Translations under genes and position numbers: made by a program
Notes under the pieces: generated by a model
The model's input: the letters and a program-made list of their open reading frames with translations, nothing else
Database searches by the model: none
What the model was told of the DNA's origin: nothing
Assembly (NCBI GenBank): GCA_903877385.1
Contig: CAIRDP010000053.1
Location: 79,388 to 143,387, forward strand
DNA length: 64,000 nt
Direction of reading: 5' to 3'
Source of the DNA: an uncultured Bacteroidales bacterium
GTDB taxonomy: Bacteria; Bacteroidota; Bacteroidia; Bacteroidales; FEN-979
Shown: in pieces, positions 18,179-26,943 of the stretch
How positions within the stretch are numbered: position 1 is the first letter of the stretch
Layout of the letters: each line of letters starts with the position of its first letter

Positions 18179-18805
18179 ATGAAAATCCTGATTTGTGATG
18201 ATCATAAGATTGTAAGGGAGGGCCTGAGGCAAATATTACTGCAGCTGAACACAATCTCTTTGATCACTGAAGCCGGAAATGGTAATGAAGCGCTTTATCT
18301 GTTAAAAACAGAGGTTTTCGATATTGTATTACTTGATGTTTCTCTTCCCGATCGCAACGGGTTAGAGGTTCTTCAATTGATTAAAGAAAAATGGCCGTCG
18401 ACGAACGTATTGATGCTTAGCATGCACCCCCAGGAACAATACGCAATCAGGGCCCTCACTCTGGGAGCTTCGGGTTATCTCACAAAAGATACCGCTTCTG
18501 AAGAATTGTTGTTCGCGGTAAAGAACGTGTCGGAAGGCAGAAAATATATATCGCAATCACTGGCCGAAGATCTTGCCCACTATTTTCAAAAAGACAGCAA
18601 CCGGCCACGGCATGAAATCCTTTCGGGCCGGGAATTTGAGATTATGATCAGGCTTGCGAATGGAATTCCACTCCTGGAAATCGGGAATGAGCTGTTTATC
18701 TCAAGCAAGACTGTAAGCACCTACAGGAGCCGCATCATGCAGAAAATGGAATTTACTAAAAATTCAGAGCTTACCAGGTACTGTATTGAAAACAAATTAA
18801 TTTAG
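18179..18805 (+). CDS. NarL/FixJ-family response regulator
   Basis: A 208-residue two-domain regulator. The receiver has Asp7/Asp8, phospho-acceptor Asp53 (IVLLDVSLPDRNG) and a Lys in GYLTKD. The C-terminal LuxR-type helix-turn-helix is recognisable from LSGREFEIMIRLANGIPLLEIGNELF and ISSKTVSTYRSRIMQKM (given here in parts). It starts four bases after the stop of the hybrid kinase, so the two form a cognate operon and are expected to exchange phosphate. Targets are unknown; the cluster also contains a third receiver protein. Confidence 0.94.
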   Translation: MKILICDDHKIVREGLRQILLQLNTISLITEAGNGNEALYLLKTEVFDIVLLDVSLPDRNGLEVLQLIKEKWPSTNVLMLSMHPQEQYAIRALTLGASGYLTKDTASEELLFAVKNVSEGRKYISQSLAEDLAHYFQKDSNRPRHEILSGREFEIMIRLANGIPLLEIGNELFISSKTVSTYRSRIMQKMEFTKNSELTRYCIENKLI

Positions 18806-18946
18806 GCAGGCGGCTGTGCAACATTTTTCCTTGTGCGATATATCTTACATAAAACTAGGATTTTCCTTACATGAAATTATTCTTTAACCTACATTTCTTT
18901 TTACTTCGGGTTCATACATTTACAATGTTGATAAAACATTGCGGTA

Positions 18947-19345
18947 ATGAGGGTTCTGCTGGCAGATGATTCAGATTTGATTCTTGAGCGCTTACAACAA
19001 ACACTCAGTCCAGATCGTAGAGTGGAGATCGTAGGAACGTTTAAAAACGGCAACGAAACCCTTGCAGCCCTTAGGGTTCTGAAGCCCGACCTGGCAATTG
19101 TTGATATTAAGATGCCCGGATTAAGCGGCCTGGAAGTTCTTCATCAGATAAGGAAAGAGGATTCGTCTCTCAAATTCATCATCCTTACATTTTATTCGTC
19201 CGATAATTACCGTAACCTGGCATTCAGGTACGGTGCCGATTATTTTTTTTCGAAAGTCGATGACTTTGAAAAAATATCCCTGGCGGTAAAAGAATTGCTG
19301 GACAAACCATCCACCTTGCCAATAAACCGGGATTCCATTAAATGA
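18947..19345 (+). CDS. stand-alone receiver (CheY-like) protein
   Basis: The 132 residues cover one receiver domain only: MRVLLADDSD with Asp7/Asp8, phospho-acceptor Asp53 in IVDIKMPGLSG and a C-terminal YFFSKVDD with the switch lysine. There is no DNA-binding output domain; only about 15 residues follow the fold. It could act as a phosphate shuttle or sink, or bind a partner protein. A 141-base gap with a possible TACATTTA box separates it from the NarL-type regulator, so it probably has its own promoter. It lies 29 bases ahead of the CNNM-type transporter and may be cotranscribed with it. Confidence 0.88.
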   Translation: MRVLLADDSDLILERLQQTLSPDRRVEIVGTFKNGNETLAALRVLKPDLAIVDIKMPGLSGLEVLHQIRKEDSSLKFIILTFYSSDNYRNLAFRYGADYFFSKVDDFEKISLAVKELLDKPSTLPINRDSIK

Positions 19346-19374
19346 AACAAATAATCAACCTTAAAAAGTAAAAT

Positions 19375-20652
19375 ATGATCACAGAAATTATCATACTGTT
19401 TGCACTCTTCCTGGTCAACGGGCTTTTCGTAATGACCGAAATTGCATTGGTTTCTTCAAGAAGGAGCAAACTCGAGATGGATGCCAGGGCGGGGAATAAA
19501 GGCGCAAAGGCTGCACTCGATCAGTTAAGCAGGCCTGCAGGCGTGCTGTCTACGGTTCAGATCGCGGTGACTCTCATCGGTATCCTCACTGGGGTTTTCA
19601 GCGGTGCGAAAATATCGGAAGGAATGGCTGCACTCCTGGTCTCCGCAGGAATGGCAGCGCCTACCGCGAGTACCCTTGCGTTGGCCATCGTCGTGATTAT
19701 CGTGACCCTGGTCGCAATGCTTATCGGCGAGCTTGTCCCAAAACGAATCGGACTGATGAACCCCGAAAGCGTTTCCAAAGTGATGGTCCCTCCGGCTATA
19801 ATCCTCTCGAAAATCCTCATCCCGGTCACCTGGCTGCTGACCAGGCTTAGCGACATCATCCTCAGGTTTCTTCGGATAAAGCCATCCGCAGACAATAAAG
19901 TAACTGAAGAAGAGATACGTGCCATGGTACTTGAAGGGGCGATGGGGGGCGAAGTCCAGAAGATGGAGCAGCATATCGTCGACAGGGTTTTCCACCTTGG
20001 GGACCAAAAGATCGCTTCATTAATGACCCATTATTCAGAAGTGACATGGCTGGATATCAATGAAAGCAGCGCCGACTTGTGGAAAAAGATCCAGCCGGGG
20101 CTACATTCCGTATATCCTGTTTGCCGGAATAACCTGAATAATTTGTTAGGAGTTGTTTCTCTCAAGAAACTTTTACTGGGGTTTAACCTCAATGAGAAAC
20201 TTGTGCTTGATGAATATATAAAACCTGCCCAGCTGATCCTGGAATCGCTTACAACCTATGAGACCCTCGAACTGTTCAAGGAGAAGAATGTTCATTACGG
20301 CTTGGTTGTTGATGAATACGGGTCCATTGTGGGTATGGTTGTCCTTAACGACATACTTGAAGCTATTGTTGGGGATATCCACAAAGGAGGTTCCGACAAG
20401 CCACAGATGCACCAACGGGAAGACGGGAGCTGGCTGGTCGACGGACAGATACCCTTCACTGAGTTTGCCTATAAATTCGGGCTGGAAGGCCTTGACAAAA
20501 AGGTGAAATTCAACACCCTTGCCGGCCTGGTCACAAACACTTTAAAACACATTCCTGCTCCCGGTGAAAAATTCGTTTACATGGGGTATGAAGTCGAAGT
20601 GGTGGACCTTGACGGCAACCGAATCGATAAACTGATCATCAAAAAATTATAA
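19375..20652 (+). CDS. CNNM/CorC-family transporter (DUF21-CBS-CorC_HlyC)
   Basis: The 425-residue protein has the canonical hemolysin-C family order. An N-terminal DUF21 domain with three to four membrane helices comes first (residues about 1-190; the NGLFVMTEIALVSSRRSKLE signature is at the start). A CBS-domain pair follows (about 205-330; VVDEYGSIVGMVVLNDILEAIVGDI, here abbreviated in parts), and a C-terminal CorC_HlyC domain (about 345-425). Family members export Mg2+ or other divalent cations (MpfA, CorC, CNNM); the old name hemolysin reflects one early report. It sits 29 bases behind the stand-alone receiver gene. Confidence 0.9.
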   Translation: MITEIIILFALFLVNGLFVMTEIALVSSRRSKLEMDARAGNKGAKAALDQLSRPAGVLSTVQIAVTLIGILTGVFSGAKISEGMAALLVSAGMAAPTASTLALAIVVIIVTLVAMLIGELVPKRIGLMNPESVSKVMVPPAIILSKILIPVTWLLTRLSDIILRFLRIKPSADNKVTEEEIRAMVLEGAMGGEVQKMEQHIVDRVFHLGDQKIASLMTHYSEVTWLDINESSADLWKKIQPGLHSVYPVCRNNLNNLLGVVSLKKLLLGFNLNEKLVLDEYIKPAQLILESLTTYETLELFKEKNVHYGLVVDEYGSIVGMVVLNDILEAIVGDIHKGGSDKPQMHQREDGSWLVDGQIPFTEFAYKFGLEGLDKKVKFNTLAGLVTNTLKHIPAPGEKFVYMGYEVEVVDLDGNRIDKLIIKKL

Positions 20653-20683
20653 TCGAATTAGTTTAAAGGGTGAAAACTGCATT

Positions 20684-23617
20684 ATGAAGAAACAAGTATC
20701 AAAATTCTCAGAAACAAGTGATAAATTCCCAGGGATAGTCTTCGGGATTGTTCTGTTCCTGTCAATGGTCATTGCTGGCAACCGTGTTGTTGCACAGGTC
20801 CAGGCTGCGGTAAAAACGCAAGCGGGTACAACAAATTTTTATGAGATCCAGAAGCATTTTTATGATTATTATAAAGGCAGGCCAATTTCAAAAGGCACAG
20901 GATACAAGGTATTCCGCAGGTGGGAATGGTACTGGGAGCAAAGGGTCGGGCGAAGCGGGGTGTTTCCTCCAAATAATGTGGTGGTTTCGGAATGGGAAAA
21001 ATATGCGGCTGCCGATGTAACGCATAATCCATCGGATACTACAGCGACCTGGATTTCGATGGGCCCGGCTGCATCGACCAGCGGTTATGCAGGAATGGGA
21101 AGGGTAAACTGCATTGCCTTTGACCCGAAGGATAAAAACACTTTCTGGGTTGGTACGCCTTCGGGAGGTTTGTGGAAGACAATTAATTACGGCCAGAACT
21201 GGATGAATTTCGATAACAAGCTCAGCGACCCGGTGCTTGGGGTGAGCGATATCGTCATCGATCCGAACGATTCGCAAACCATGTACATTGCAACGGGTGA
21301 CGGGGATGGGGGGAGCTTGAGTGCTTATAATGGGACAAGTTCGGGAGACAATAAAAGCATCGGGATCCTGAAATCCGTGGATGGAGGACTTAACTGGGCG
21401 ACGACAGGCCTTAACTGGAAAGTCACTCAAAACCTTTTAATCCGCCGCCTGATCATGAATCCGTCAAAATCTTCGGTTTTACTGGCTGCAACATCCAAAG
21501 GAATATACAGGTCCGCTAACTCGGGGGCAACTTTTGACTCGGTGCAGGGGGGGTATTTCATGGATATAATTTACAAACCCGGGGATACGACGATCCTTTA
21601 TGCTGCAACAAAAGGAATCAGGGATAATTCGGGAGGTTTTACACCCTCGGCCCAGATCTACAAGTCGGTTGACGGGGGCAGGAATTGGGTTCGAAAGACG
21701 CTGCTCACCGGGGTGGGTAGGATCAAACTGGCGGTGAGCCCTCAGCGGAATTCGCTGGTGGAGGCTTTGTGCACAAACGTGAACCAGGGGTTTCACAGCC
21801 TTTTGAGGTCTACCGACGCAGGGGAAACGTTTAAGGCGGCGATAACCCTGGATTCGAACTTTGCAAACAATTATCTCAATGCTTACGCCCCGGGGAAGAT
21901 CAAAAAAGATGACGGACAAGGGGAATACGACCTGTTTTACCTTATCAATCCGGCTGATTCAAGCGAACGCTGGATAGGAGGTGTGAATACCTGGAAGAGC
22001 CTGACAGCTAATTCGTTTGAGTTAAAGACCTACTGGAGCGATAACGAGACAGCCTACCAGATTACGCATGCCGACAAACATTGGTTCGCATTCCATCCGC
22101 TTGAACCTGGGACTTTGTTTGACTGCAATGACGGTGGTGTTTATTACACCAAAAATAAAGGGGGAAAGTGGACCGATATCTCGAATGGTTTACTGATAGG
22201 ACAGATCTATAAGATCGGGAATTCTTATTCCGACAGTAAGATCGTTATCGGCGGGTTCCAGGACAATGGAACTCAGGTATATAATAATGGAGCATGGATT
22301 TCACCTTCTGCCGTGGGAGGTGACGGGATGACATGCCAGATCGATTATGTTAATCCGAATGTGAAATACGCTTCGTATTGTGACGGGGTGATTTACCGTA
22401 CGAACGATCCGGCATGGAATTGGCAGAATGTCATAAAGATCTCCGACAGCATTCCAGGCAAACCAGGCGGGGCCTGGGTAACGCCTTTCGTGCTTAATCC
22501 GAAGGATACAACGCTGCTTTATGCTGGATGCAAAATGAAGTTGTTTAAAGGAACGAAACGGGGTATTAAATGGACCAGCTTGCTTACATTGCCTTCGCCG
22601 GTGCCATCTTACGATTCATCGTTCAGGCAACTTGCAATCTCCAGGAACAACCCTAAACTGATGTATGCCGCAACAGGGTATAAATTGTTTAAAACCAAAG
22701 ATGAATGGTCAAGTTCCAAACTCATTACCCTGCCCGATACCAATATGATGATCACCGGGATCTCAATAAACGAGGACAAGCCTGATACTGTTTTTATCAC
22801 GTTTTCGGGATATACCGACAGTGTTAAAGTGTTCAGGATCTATAACGACGGGAAAAAATGGGATAATCTTTCGAAGACATTGCCGAATCTGCCGGTGAAC
22901 TGCATTGAGTTTCATGAGCAAGCCAATGATGCAATTTATATTGGTACAGATGTAGGGGTTTATTACCGAAACGCCTCTATGAATAACTGGAAATATTTCA
23001 ACAAAGGGCTGCCGAACGTGGTGGTAACCGACCTGAAGATCCAATACAAAGCCGGGAAAATTCGTGCAGCAACCTTCGGCAGGGGATTATGGGAGTCGAA
23101 CCTGTATACACCTCCAGGTAAATACCAGCTGAATGCCATTGAAATTCCCATAATTGGCGGGAAGCTAAAGGGCCAAGGTTTATATAACCCCGGGCAGAAA
23201 GCCAGGATGATGGCAATACCTGATACCGGCTGGGTCTTTGCAGGCTGGTATGATCAGGATGTAAAGATCTCCGACAGCCTTGACTTTGACTTCACAGTAA
23301 ATGAAGATGAAGACCTCGTTTGTATGTTCGCCCAATCGACCGGAATTGCTGACACTAAGATGAATGACAGGATCCGGCTTTTCCCGAATCCGACCAGCGG
23401 GATTCTGAAGATCAGCATGGATAAAGGCACCGAAGACGATCTTCAGAAAGTGGTAGCAACCAATATGGAGGGAAAAGCTGTTTTTGAATCGCCCGCTTCA
23501 GGATTGAAAGATGAATTCTCTATTGATTTGTCGGCCAATTCCCAGGGGAACTATCTCATTACATTTTATCTTAAGTCGGGTAGGAAAATCTCATACCTTG
23601 TGATTTTCAGAAGATAA
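20684..23617 (+). CDS. large BNR-repeat surface protein with T9SS sorting domain
   Basis: This 977-residue exported protein has a signal segment near residues 18-38 (IVLFLSMVIAGNRVVAQ). Its body contains Asp-box-like repeats (TINYGQNW, SVDGGLNW, SANSGATF, SVDGGRNW, STDAGETF, TKNKGGKW) expected to form one or more beta-propellers. A short repeat-like domain rich in Gly/Trp (DTGWVFAGWYDQD) follows at about residues 835-880. The end is a T9SS type A sorting domain (IRLFPNPTSGILKIS, FSIDLSANSQGNYLITFY). It has the same architecture as the 9968-12514 protein but little close identity, so the two are distant paralogues. Confidence 0.85.
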   Translation: MKKQVSKFSETSDKFPGIVFGIVLFLSMVIAGNRVVAQVQAAVKTQAGTTNFYEIQKHFYDYYKGRPISKGTGYKVFRRWEWYWEQRVGRSGVFPPNNVVVSEWEKYAAADVTHNPSDTTATWISMGPAASTSGYAGMGRVNCIAFDPKDKNTFWVGTPSGGLWKTINYGQNWMNFDNKLSDPVLGVSDIVIDPNDSQTMYIATGDGDGGSLSAYNGTSSGDNKSIGILKSVDGGLNWATTGLNWKVTQNLLIRRLIMNPSKSSVLLAATSKGIYRSANSGATFDSVQGGYFMDIIYKPGDTTILYAATKGIRDNSGGFTPSAQIYKSVDGGRNWVRKTLLTGVGRIKLAVSPQRNSLVEALCTNVNQGFHSLLRSTDAGETFKAAITLDSNFANNYLNAYAPGKIKKDDGQGEYDLFYLINPADSSERWIGGVNTWKSLTANSFELKTYWSDNETAYQITHADKHWFAFHPLEPGTLFDCNDGGVYYTKNKGGKWTDISNGLLIGQIYKIGNSYSDSKIVIGGFQDNGTQVYNNGAWISPSAVGGDGMTCQIDYVNPNVKYASYCDGVIYRTNDPAWNWQNVIKISDSIPGKPGGAWVTPFVLNPKDTTLLYAGCKMKLFKGTKRGIKWTSLLTLPSPVPSYDSSFRQLAISRNNPKLMYAATGYKLFKTKDEWSSSKLITLPDTNMMITGISINEDKPDTVFITFSGYTDSVKVFRIYNDGKKWDNLSKTLPNLPVNCIEFHEQANDAIYIGTDVGVYYRNASMNNWKYFNKGLPNVVVTDLKIQYKAGKIRAATFGRGLWESNLYTPPGKYQLNAIEIPIIGGKLKGQGLYNPGQKARMMAIPDTGWVFAGWYDQDVKISDSLDFDFTVNEDEDLVCMFAQSTGIADTKMNDRIRLFPNPTSGILKISMDKGTEDDLQKVVATNMEGKAVFESPASGLKDEFSIDLSANSQGNYLITFYLKSGRKISYLVIFRR

Positions 23618-23745
23618 TTATTCCGTCAGTTACTATGTTTGAACAATCGGGAGATCTGTTCATTCTTATCCGGTTCCGGGATCCGGGTTGAACAATCTTA
23701 TTGTTCAATTTTCAAAGCTGAAGGAAGTTGTCCCTGGAAAATATC

Positions 23746-23753
23746 TATTTTTG
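23746..23753 (+). promoter_or_regulatory. Bacteroidota -7 box (TATTTTTG)
   Basis: TATTTTTG matches TAnnTTTG and lies 19 bases ahead of the ATG at 23773. This supports that ATG over an earlier in-frame start at 23728, which would lie upstream of the box. Confidence 0.5.
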
Positions 23754-23772
23754 CCACCCTAAACACCAGATC

Positions 23773-24279
23773 ATGGAACAGATCCAGCCCAGCCTTCCGC
23801 TGTCTCAGCGTAAGGCAGATTATTTCTTTATCATTATCTTTTCTTTGTTTGTATTTACCTCTATTGTATCCGATGCGATCTCAGGCCTGGCAATACCTCT
23901 CAGCCCCAACCACCCGAATTTCTGGGTCAGGGGCAATTACTGGTATGCCTATCAATGCGATCCCCTCATCCTCACTCCCCCTGTGTGGATGCAGTTCGTG
24001 GCAGGGCTGTCGGGATTTGTTTATGGTCCTTTCTACATACTCCTGGTATATGCCCTGGTCAGGGGAAAGAACTGGATCCGCCTGCCTTCGGTGATGTACG
24101 CTACGGCAATATCCATACTCACAGGGGTTGTTGTTTTCGGGGTTGAATTTTTCGGGGAACCGCAATGGCGTTGCCAGAACCCGGCGAAATTCCTGGCTTT
24201 TAACCTTCCTTACGTTATAATTCCCCTGCTGCTGCTTGTTAGAATGCGCAAACCGATGCCGTTTACCAGGAAATGGTAA
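23773..24279 (+). CDS. EXPERA-domain membrane protein (TMEM97/sigma-2-receptor-like)
   Basis: A 168-residue, four-helix membrane protein. It shows the arrangement of the EXPERA domain shared by eukaryotic EBP sterol isomerase, TM6SF and TMEM97. These features are a first helix followed by WYAYQCDPLILTPPVWMQF, then a second helix ending in LVRGKNWIRLPSVMYA, and a last helix LPYVIIPLLLLVRM. In eukaryotes the DPLLL-x-P-P-W and R-x-P-x-x-x-Y elements recur in TMEM97. EXPERA proteins bind sterols and other amphipathic ligands; a bacterial role is not established. The start is placed at the ATG 19 bases after a -7 box. The family call comes from pattern recall and should be verified. Confidence 0.7.
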   Translation: MEQIQPSLPLSQRKADYFFIIIFSLFVFTSIVSDAISGLAIPLSPNHPNFWVRGNYWYAYQCDPLILTPPVWMQFVAGLSGFVYGPFYILLVYALVRGKNWIRLPSVMYATAISILTGVVVFGVEFFGEPQWRCQNPAKFLAFNLPYVIIPLLLLVRMRKPMPFTRKW

Positions 24280-24318
24280 ATTCGTGAAGATGCATTCCGG
24301 TTGAGAAATTTTTGCCTT

Positions 24319-26907
24319 TTATCTATCCCCGGATATGATGATATTTTTCACCTGCCGTCCATTGTCAGTTCTTACAGTCATCGTGTAAAGCCCTTTGGAC
24401 AGGTATGAAAGGTCGAGCTGTCGTTCGACAGTTGTGCCCCTTGTTTCGTACTCCTTGTGAAAAACAACATTTCCCAGGAGGTCTGTGACAATGACATCCG
24501 CAGTCATATTCCCACAATTCTGAATTGTAAGCTTAAAAACTCCGTTTGAAGGATTCGGCTGTACAAGGATTTCTGGATTTCCTGCAGCCTTGCTGCTAAC
24601 ACCTGTGCAGGGATCGAAAAGTATCTTTACCGTGTCGCCTCTCAGTCCCTGGCATGGTGCAACAGGATGGATCTGCAGGATAAGTGTAACCCCGTTCTGT
24701 TTGTCGAGCACACCCGGGTGATATTGAGTAACCAGCGACAGAGGGTTGTCCACATGGCCATCTCCCATAGTGGACCATAAACTCTCGTCAAAACCGGAGG
24801 CATTGCCATGGAGAGTGAACGCCGACACATATTTGCAGTATGTGGTGTCGTTCCCGGCATTGACGGTAGCGCCAGGCTGAACAGGAACGTTTACCGAACC
24901 GTTTACGGAATTATTTCCCTGGCTGATCACTACATTGTATGTGGTTCCTGCCACAGGACGGGCCCAGGGATTTTTCAGGGTTGATGTGAACCCCGGCGGA
25001 ACAGAGGTCCAGGAATACGTGTAGCTGCCACCTCCTGATCCGAGTACATTCAAATGGATGCTGTCGCCGGTGCAGATGATGGAAGGAACAGCGGTGGCAG
25101 GATCCTGAACAATTACAGGAACGTTGCTGTTAAAGGTATGGATCCCGTCGTTAACCTGGACCGTGTATATGGTTCCTGCAAGAGGACGGACCCAGGGGTT
25201 TTTCTGGGTTGATGTGAATCCGGCGGGATTGGATGTCCATAAATAAGTATAGTTGCCGCTGCCTCCGCTTACCGTGACACCAAGATGCACGGTGTCGAAT
25301 GGATAGATGATGGATGGCAAGGCAAATGCTGTTGCCATGAGACTGTTACCGATGGCAAAAGCTCCGACCCTTGCATACCATGCCCAGCTTGAGGTCGATG
25401 TTTTGTAATATTCCTGGGTATACCAGAATTTTCCCGCGACTACAGGATCGGCGTTCATGGCACTGTAATCGCCCCACCTCGGCCTGCCCCCTATAAGGGT
25501 TGTTTGTGAACCCCCTCCGTCGATTATCGGGGACTCGGCAATGGTCATGCTGTTAAGGGGATCAGCTCCCTGCCGGCCTGTGTAATAGACCGAAGGATAT
25601 TTATTATCCCCCGACAATGAAAAACCCAGTGCAATATTGTTGAGCGAGTCAATCGCTATGCTCCCCATCCAGCGGCCGTTGTTGTCGGGAGAATATGTGC
25701 TTTCCTGGTATATCGTCCAGTTTGCAGCATTGGTCCCCGTATTGCGGAGTTCCCACCAGCGGATTCCCGCATGGCCATCGACATTGACAGTGGCACTGCA
25801 AACCATAGACCAGTGGTTGCTGAACTTCCTGAACGGCAGACGGAACATCAGCTGACCTGAGATCGGGTCCAGGGTGTAGGTCGTGCCTTTCTGGGGAATC
25901 TCGGGAACATTACCATTGTAAGAAGCTACCGGGATTGTAACCAGTTCCGCATAGGTTGAATTTGCCGGGGTAGTCCAGTCAACATGGAAACCGTAGATCC
26001 TGATATGCCCGTTCTGCAGCCAGGAAAAAAAGTTAGGGGTTCCGGCAGGCGGATAAGTCCCGTCACAGTCGGAAGGCAAAACTGCCCATGCCTCATTGGA
26101 AGAGGGAAGAGAAAAGTATACCATTTGTGCGGTCGGGCTTCCGGCATACATGGCTGCCTTGTCGAAACATGTAGCGCCTGTGCCCACACCCCCGGAGGGT
26201 GCGAAGTTATTACTGCTCATGTAGATGCCGTCGGGCCAGATACCGAGTTTGGGATAATCGGGCATATACGTATACTGGAACTGATAACGGTAATACTGGC
26301 CCAGGGGATCTCCTGTCTGCGAAACGGCTACCATTTCAAAAAAGGGGCCATAAGGATAATTTGGCAATGAGAATTGTGAAAAGACCCATCGGTCTGAAAC
26401 TTCATCGTAAAGGACAACGGCATCACCACTGTTGACATTATTAGGGAGCCCTGTGAACATCGCACTGTTGGAGATGGGGCCAAGCAGTAGGTTGCCCGCC
26501 TTGTCATAAATTGAATAATGACAGTTTACAACATCAAAGTAGTGATTCGGGCCAACATCGCCATCACAGTCGGGTGGAGCGACGCTATTGATATTGTTGG
26601 AGCCGTCAAATGAAAGCAGGAGTGTGTCGGCAGCGCTGGTTCCCTGATAATTCTGAACGGTACGATCGATACCGGGCTGTGATCCGTTTTTTGATTTTTC
26701 TGCAGGCTTGGGGTGGTTTAAAACAATCCCGTCTTTCCACGACATATCGGCTTTGGGCGGCGGGGTTTTGAGCATGTCCCTCAAAGGGGGAGAGATATCG
26801 AAATAAATGTTTTTCGAAATCCGGGGTTTAAGATCAGGGGCGTTCTGTGCTGGCAAAATGAATGGCATAATACAAGCAAGAAGGGAAAGAAAAATCAGTC
26901 TCATCAT
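24319..26907 (-). CDS. large secreted protein with two Ig-like repeats and T9SS sorting domain
   Basis: The 862-residue protein has a signal peptide (LIFLSLLACIMPFILPAQ). An N-terminal conserved segment (ISKNIYFDISPPLRDMLKT) is followed by a roughly 450-residue domain of beta-rich character (about 90-530). Two Ig/PKD-like repeats come next, each carrying (S/G)GGS(G)-x-YTY-x-WTS-x-P-x-GFTST. A T9SS type A sorting domain (ILVQPNPSNGVFKLTI, LSKGLYTMTVRTDNG) closes it. It is a paralogue of the gene just upstream (26944-29274), with which it shares layout and many phrases but has one extra Ig repeat. It is likely secreted to or through the surface; function unknown. Confidence 0.85.
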   Translation of the reverse strand: MMRLIFLSLLACIMPFILPAQNAPDLKPRISKNIYFDISPPLRDMLKTPPPKADMSWKDGIVLNHPKPAEKSKNGSQPGIDRTVQNYQGTSAADTLLLSFDGSNNINSVAPPDCDGDVGPNHYFDVVNCHYSIYDKAGNLLLGPISNSAMFTGLPNNVNSGDAVVLYDEVSDRWVFSQFSLPNYPYGPFFEMVAVSQTGDPLGQYYRYQFQYTYMPDYPKLGIWPDGIYMSSNNFAPSGGVGTGATCFDKAAMYAGSPTAQMVYFSLPSSNEAWAVLPSDCDGTYPPAGTPNFFSWLQNGHIRIYGFHVDWTTPANSTYAELVTIPVASYNGNVPEIPQKGTTYTLDPISGQLMFRLPFRKFSNHWSMVCSATVNVDGHAGIRWWELRNTGTNAANWTIYQESTYSPDNNGRWMGSIAIDSLNNIALGFSLSGDNKYPSVYYTGRQGADPLNSMTIAESPIIDGGGSQTTLIGGRPRWGDYSAMNADPVVAGKFWYTQEYYKTSTSSWAWYARVGAFAIGNSLMATAFALPSIIYPFDTVHLGVTVSGGSGNYTYLWTSNPAGFTSTQKNPWVRPLAGTIYTVQVNDGIHTFNSNVPVIVQDPATAVPSIICTGDSIHLNVLGSGGGSYTYSWTSVPPGFTSTLKNPWARPVAGTTYNVVISQGNNSVNGSVNVPVQPGATVNAGNDTTYCKYVSAFTLHGNASGFDESLWSTMGDGHVDNPLSLVTQYHPGVLDKQNGVTLILQIHPVAPCQGLRGDTVKILFDPCTGVSSKAAGNPEILVQPNPSNGVFKLTIQNCGNMTADVIVTDLLGNVVFHKEYETRGTTVERQLDLSYLSKGLYTMTVRTDNGRQVKNIIISGDR

Positions 26908-26943
26908 TTGATTAAAAAATATTTGTTCGAGTAAATGAACTTT

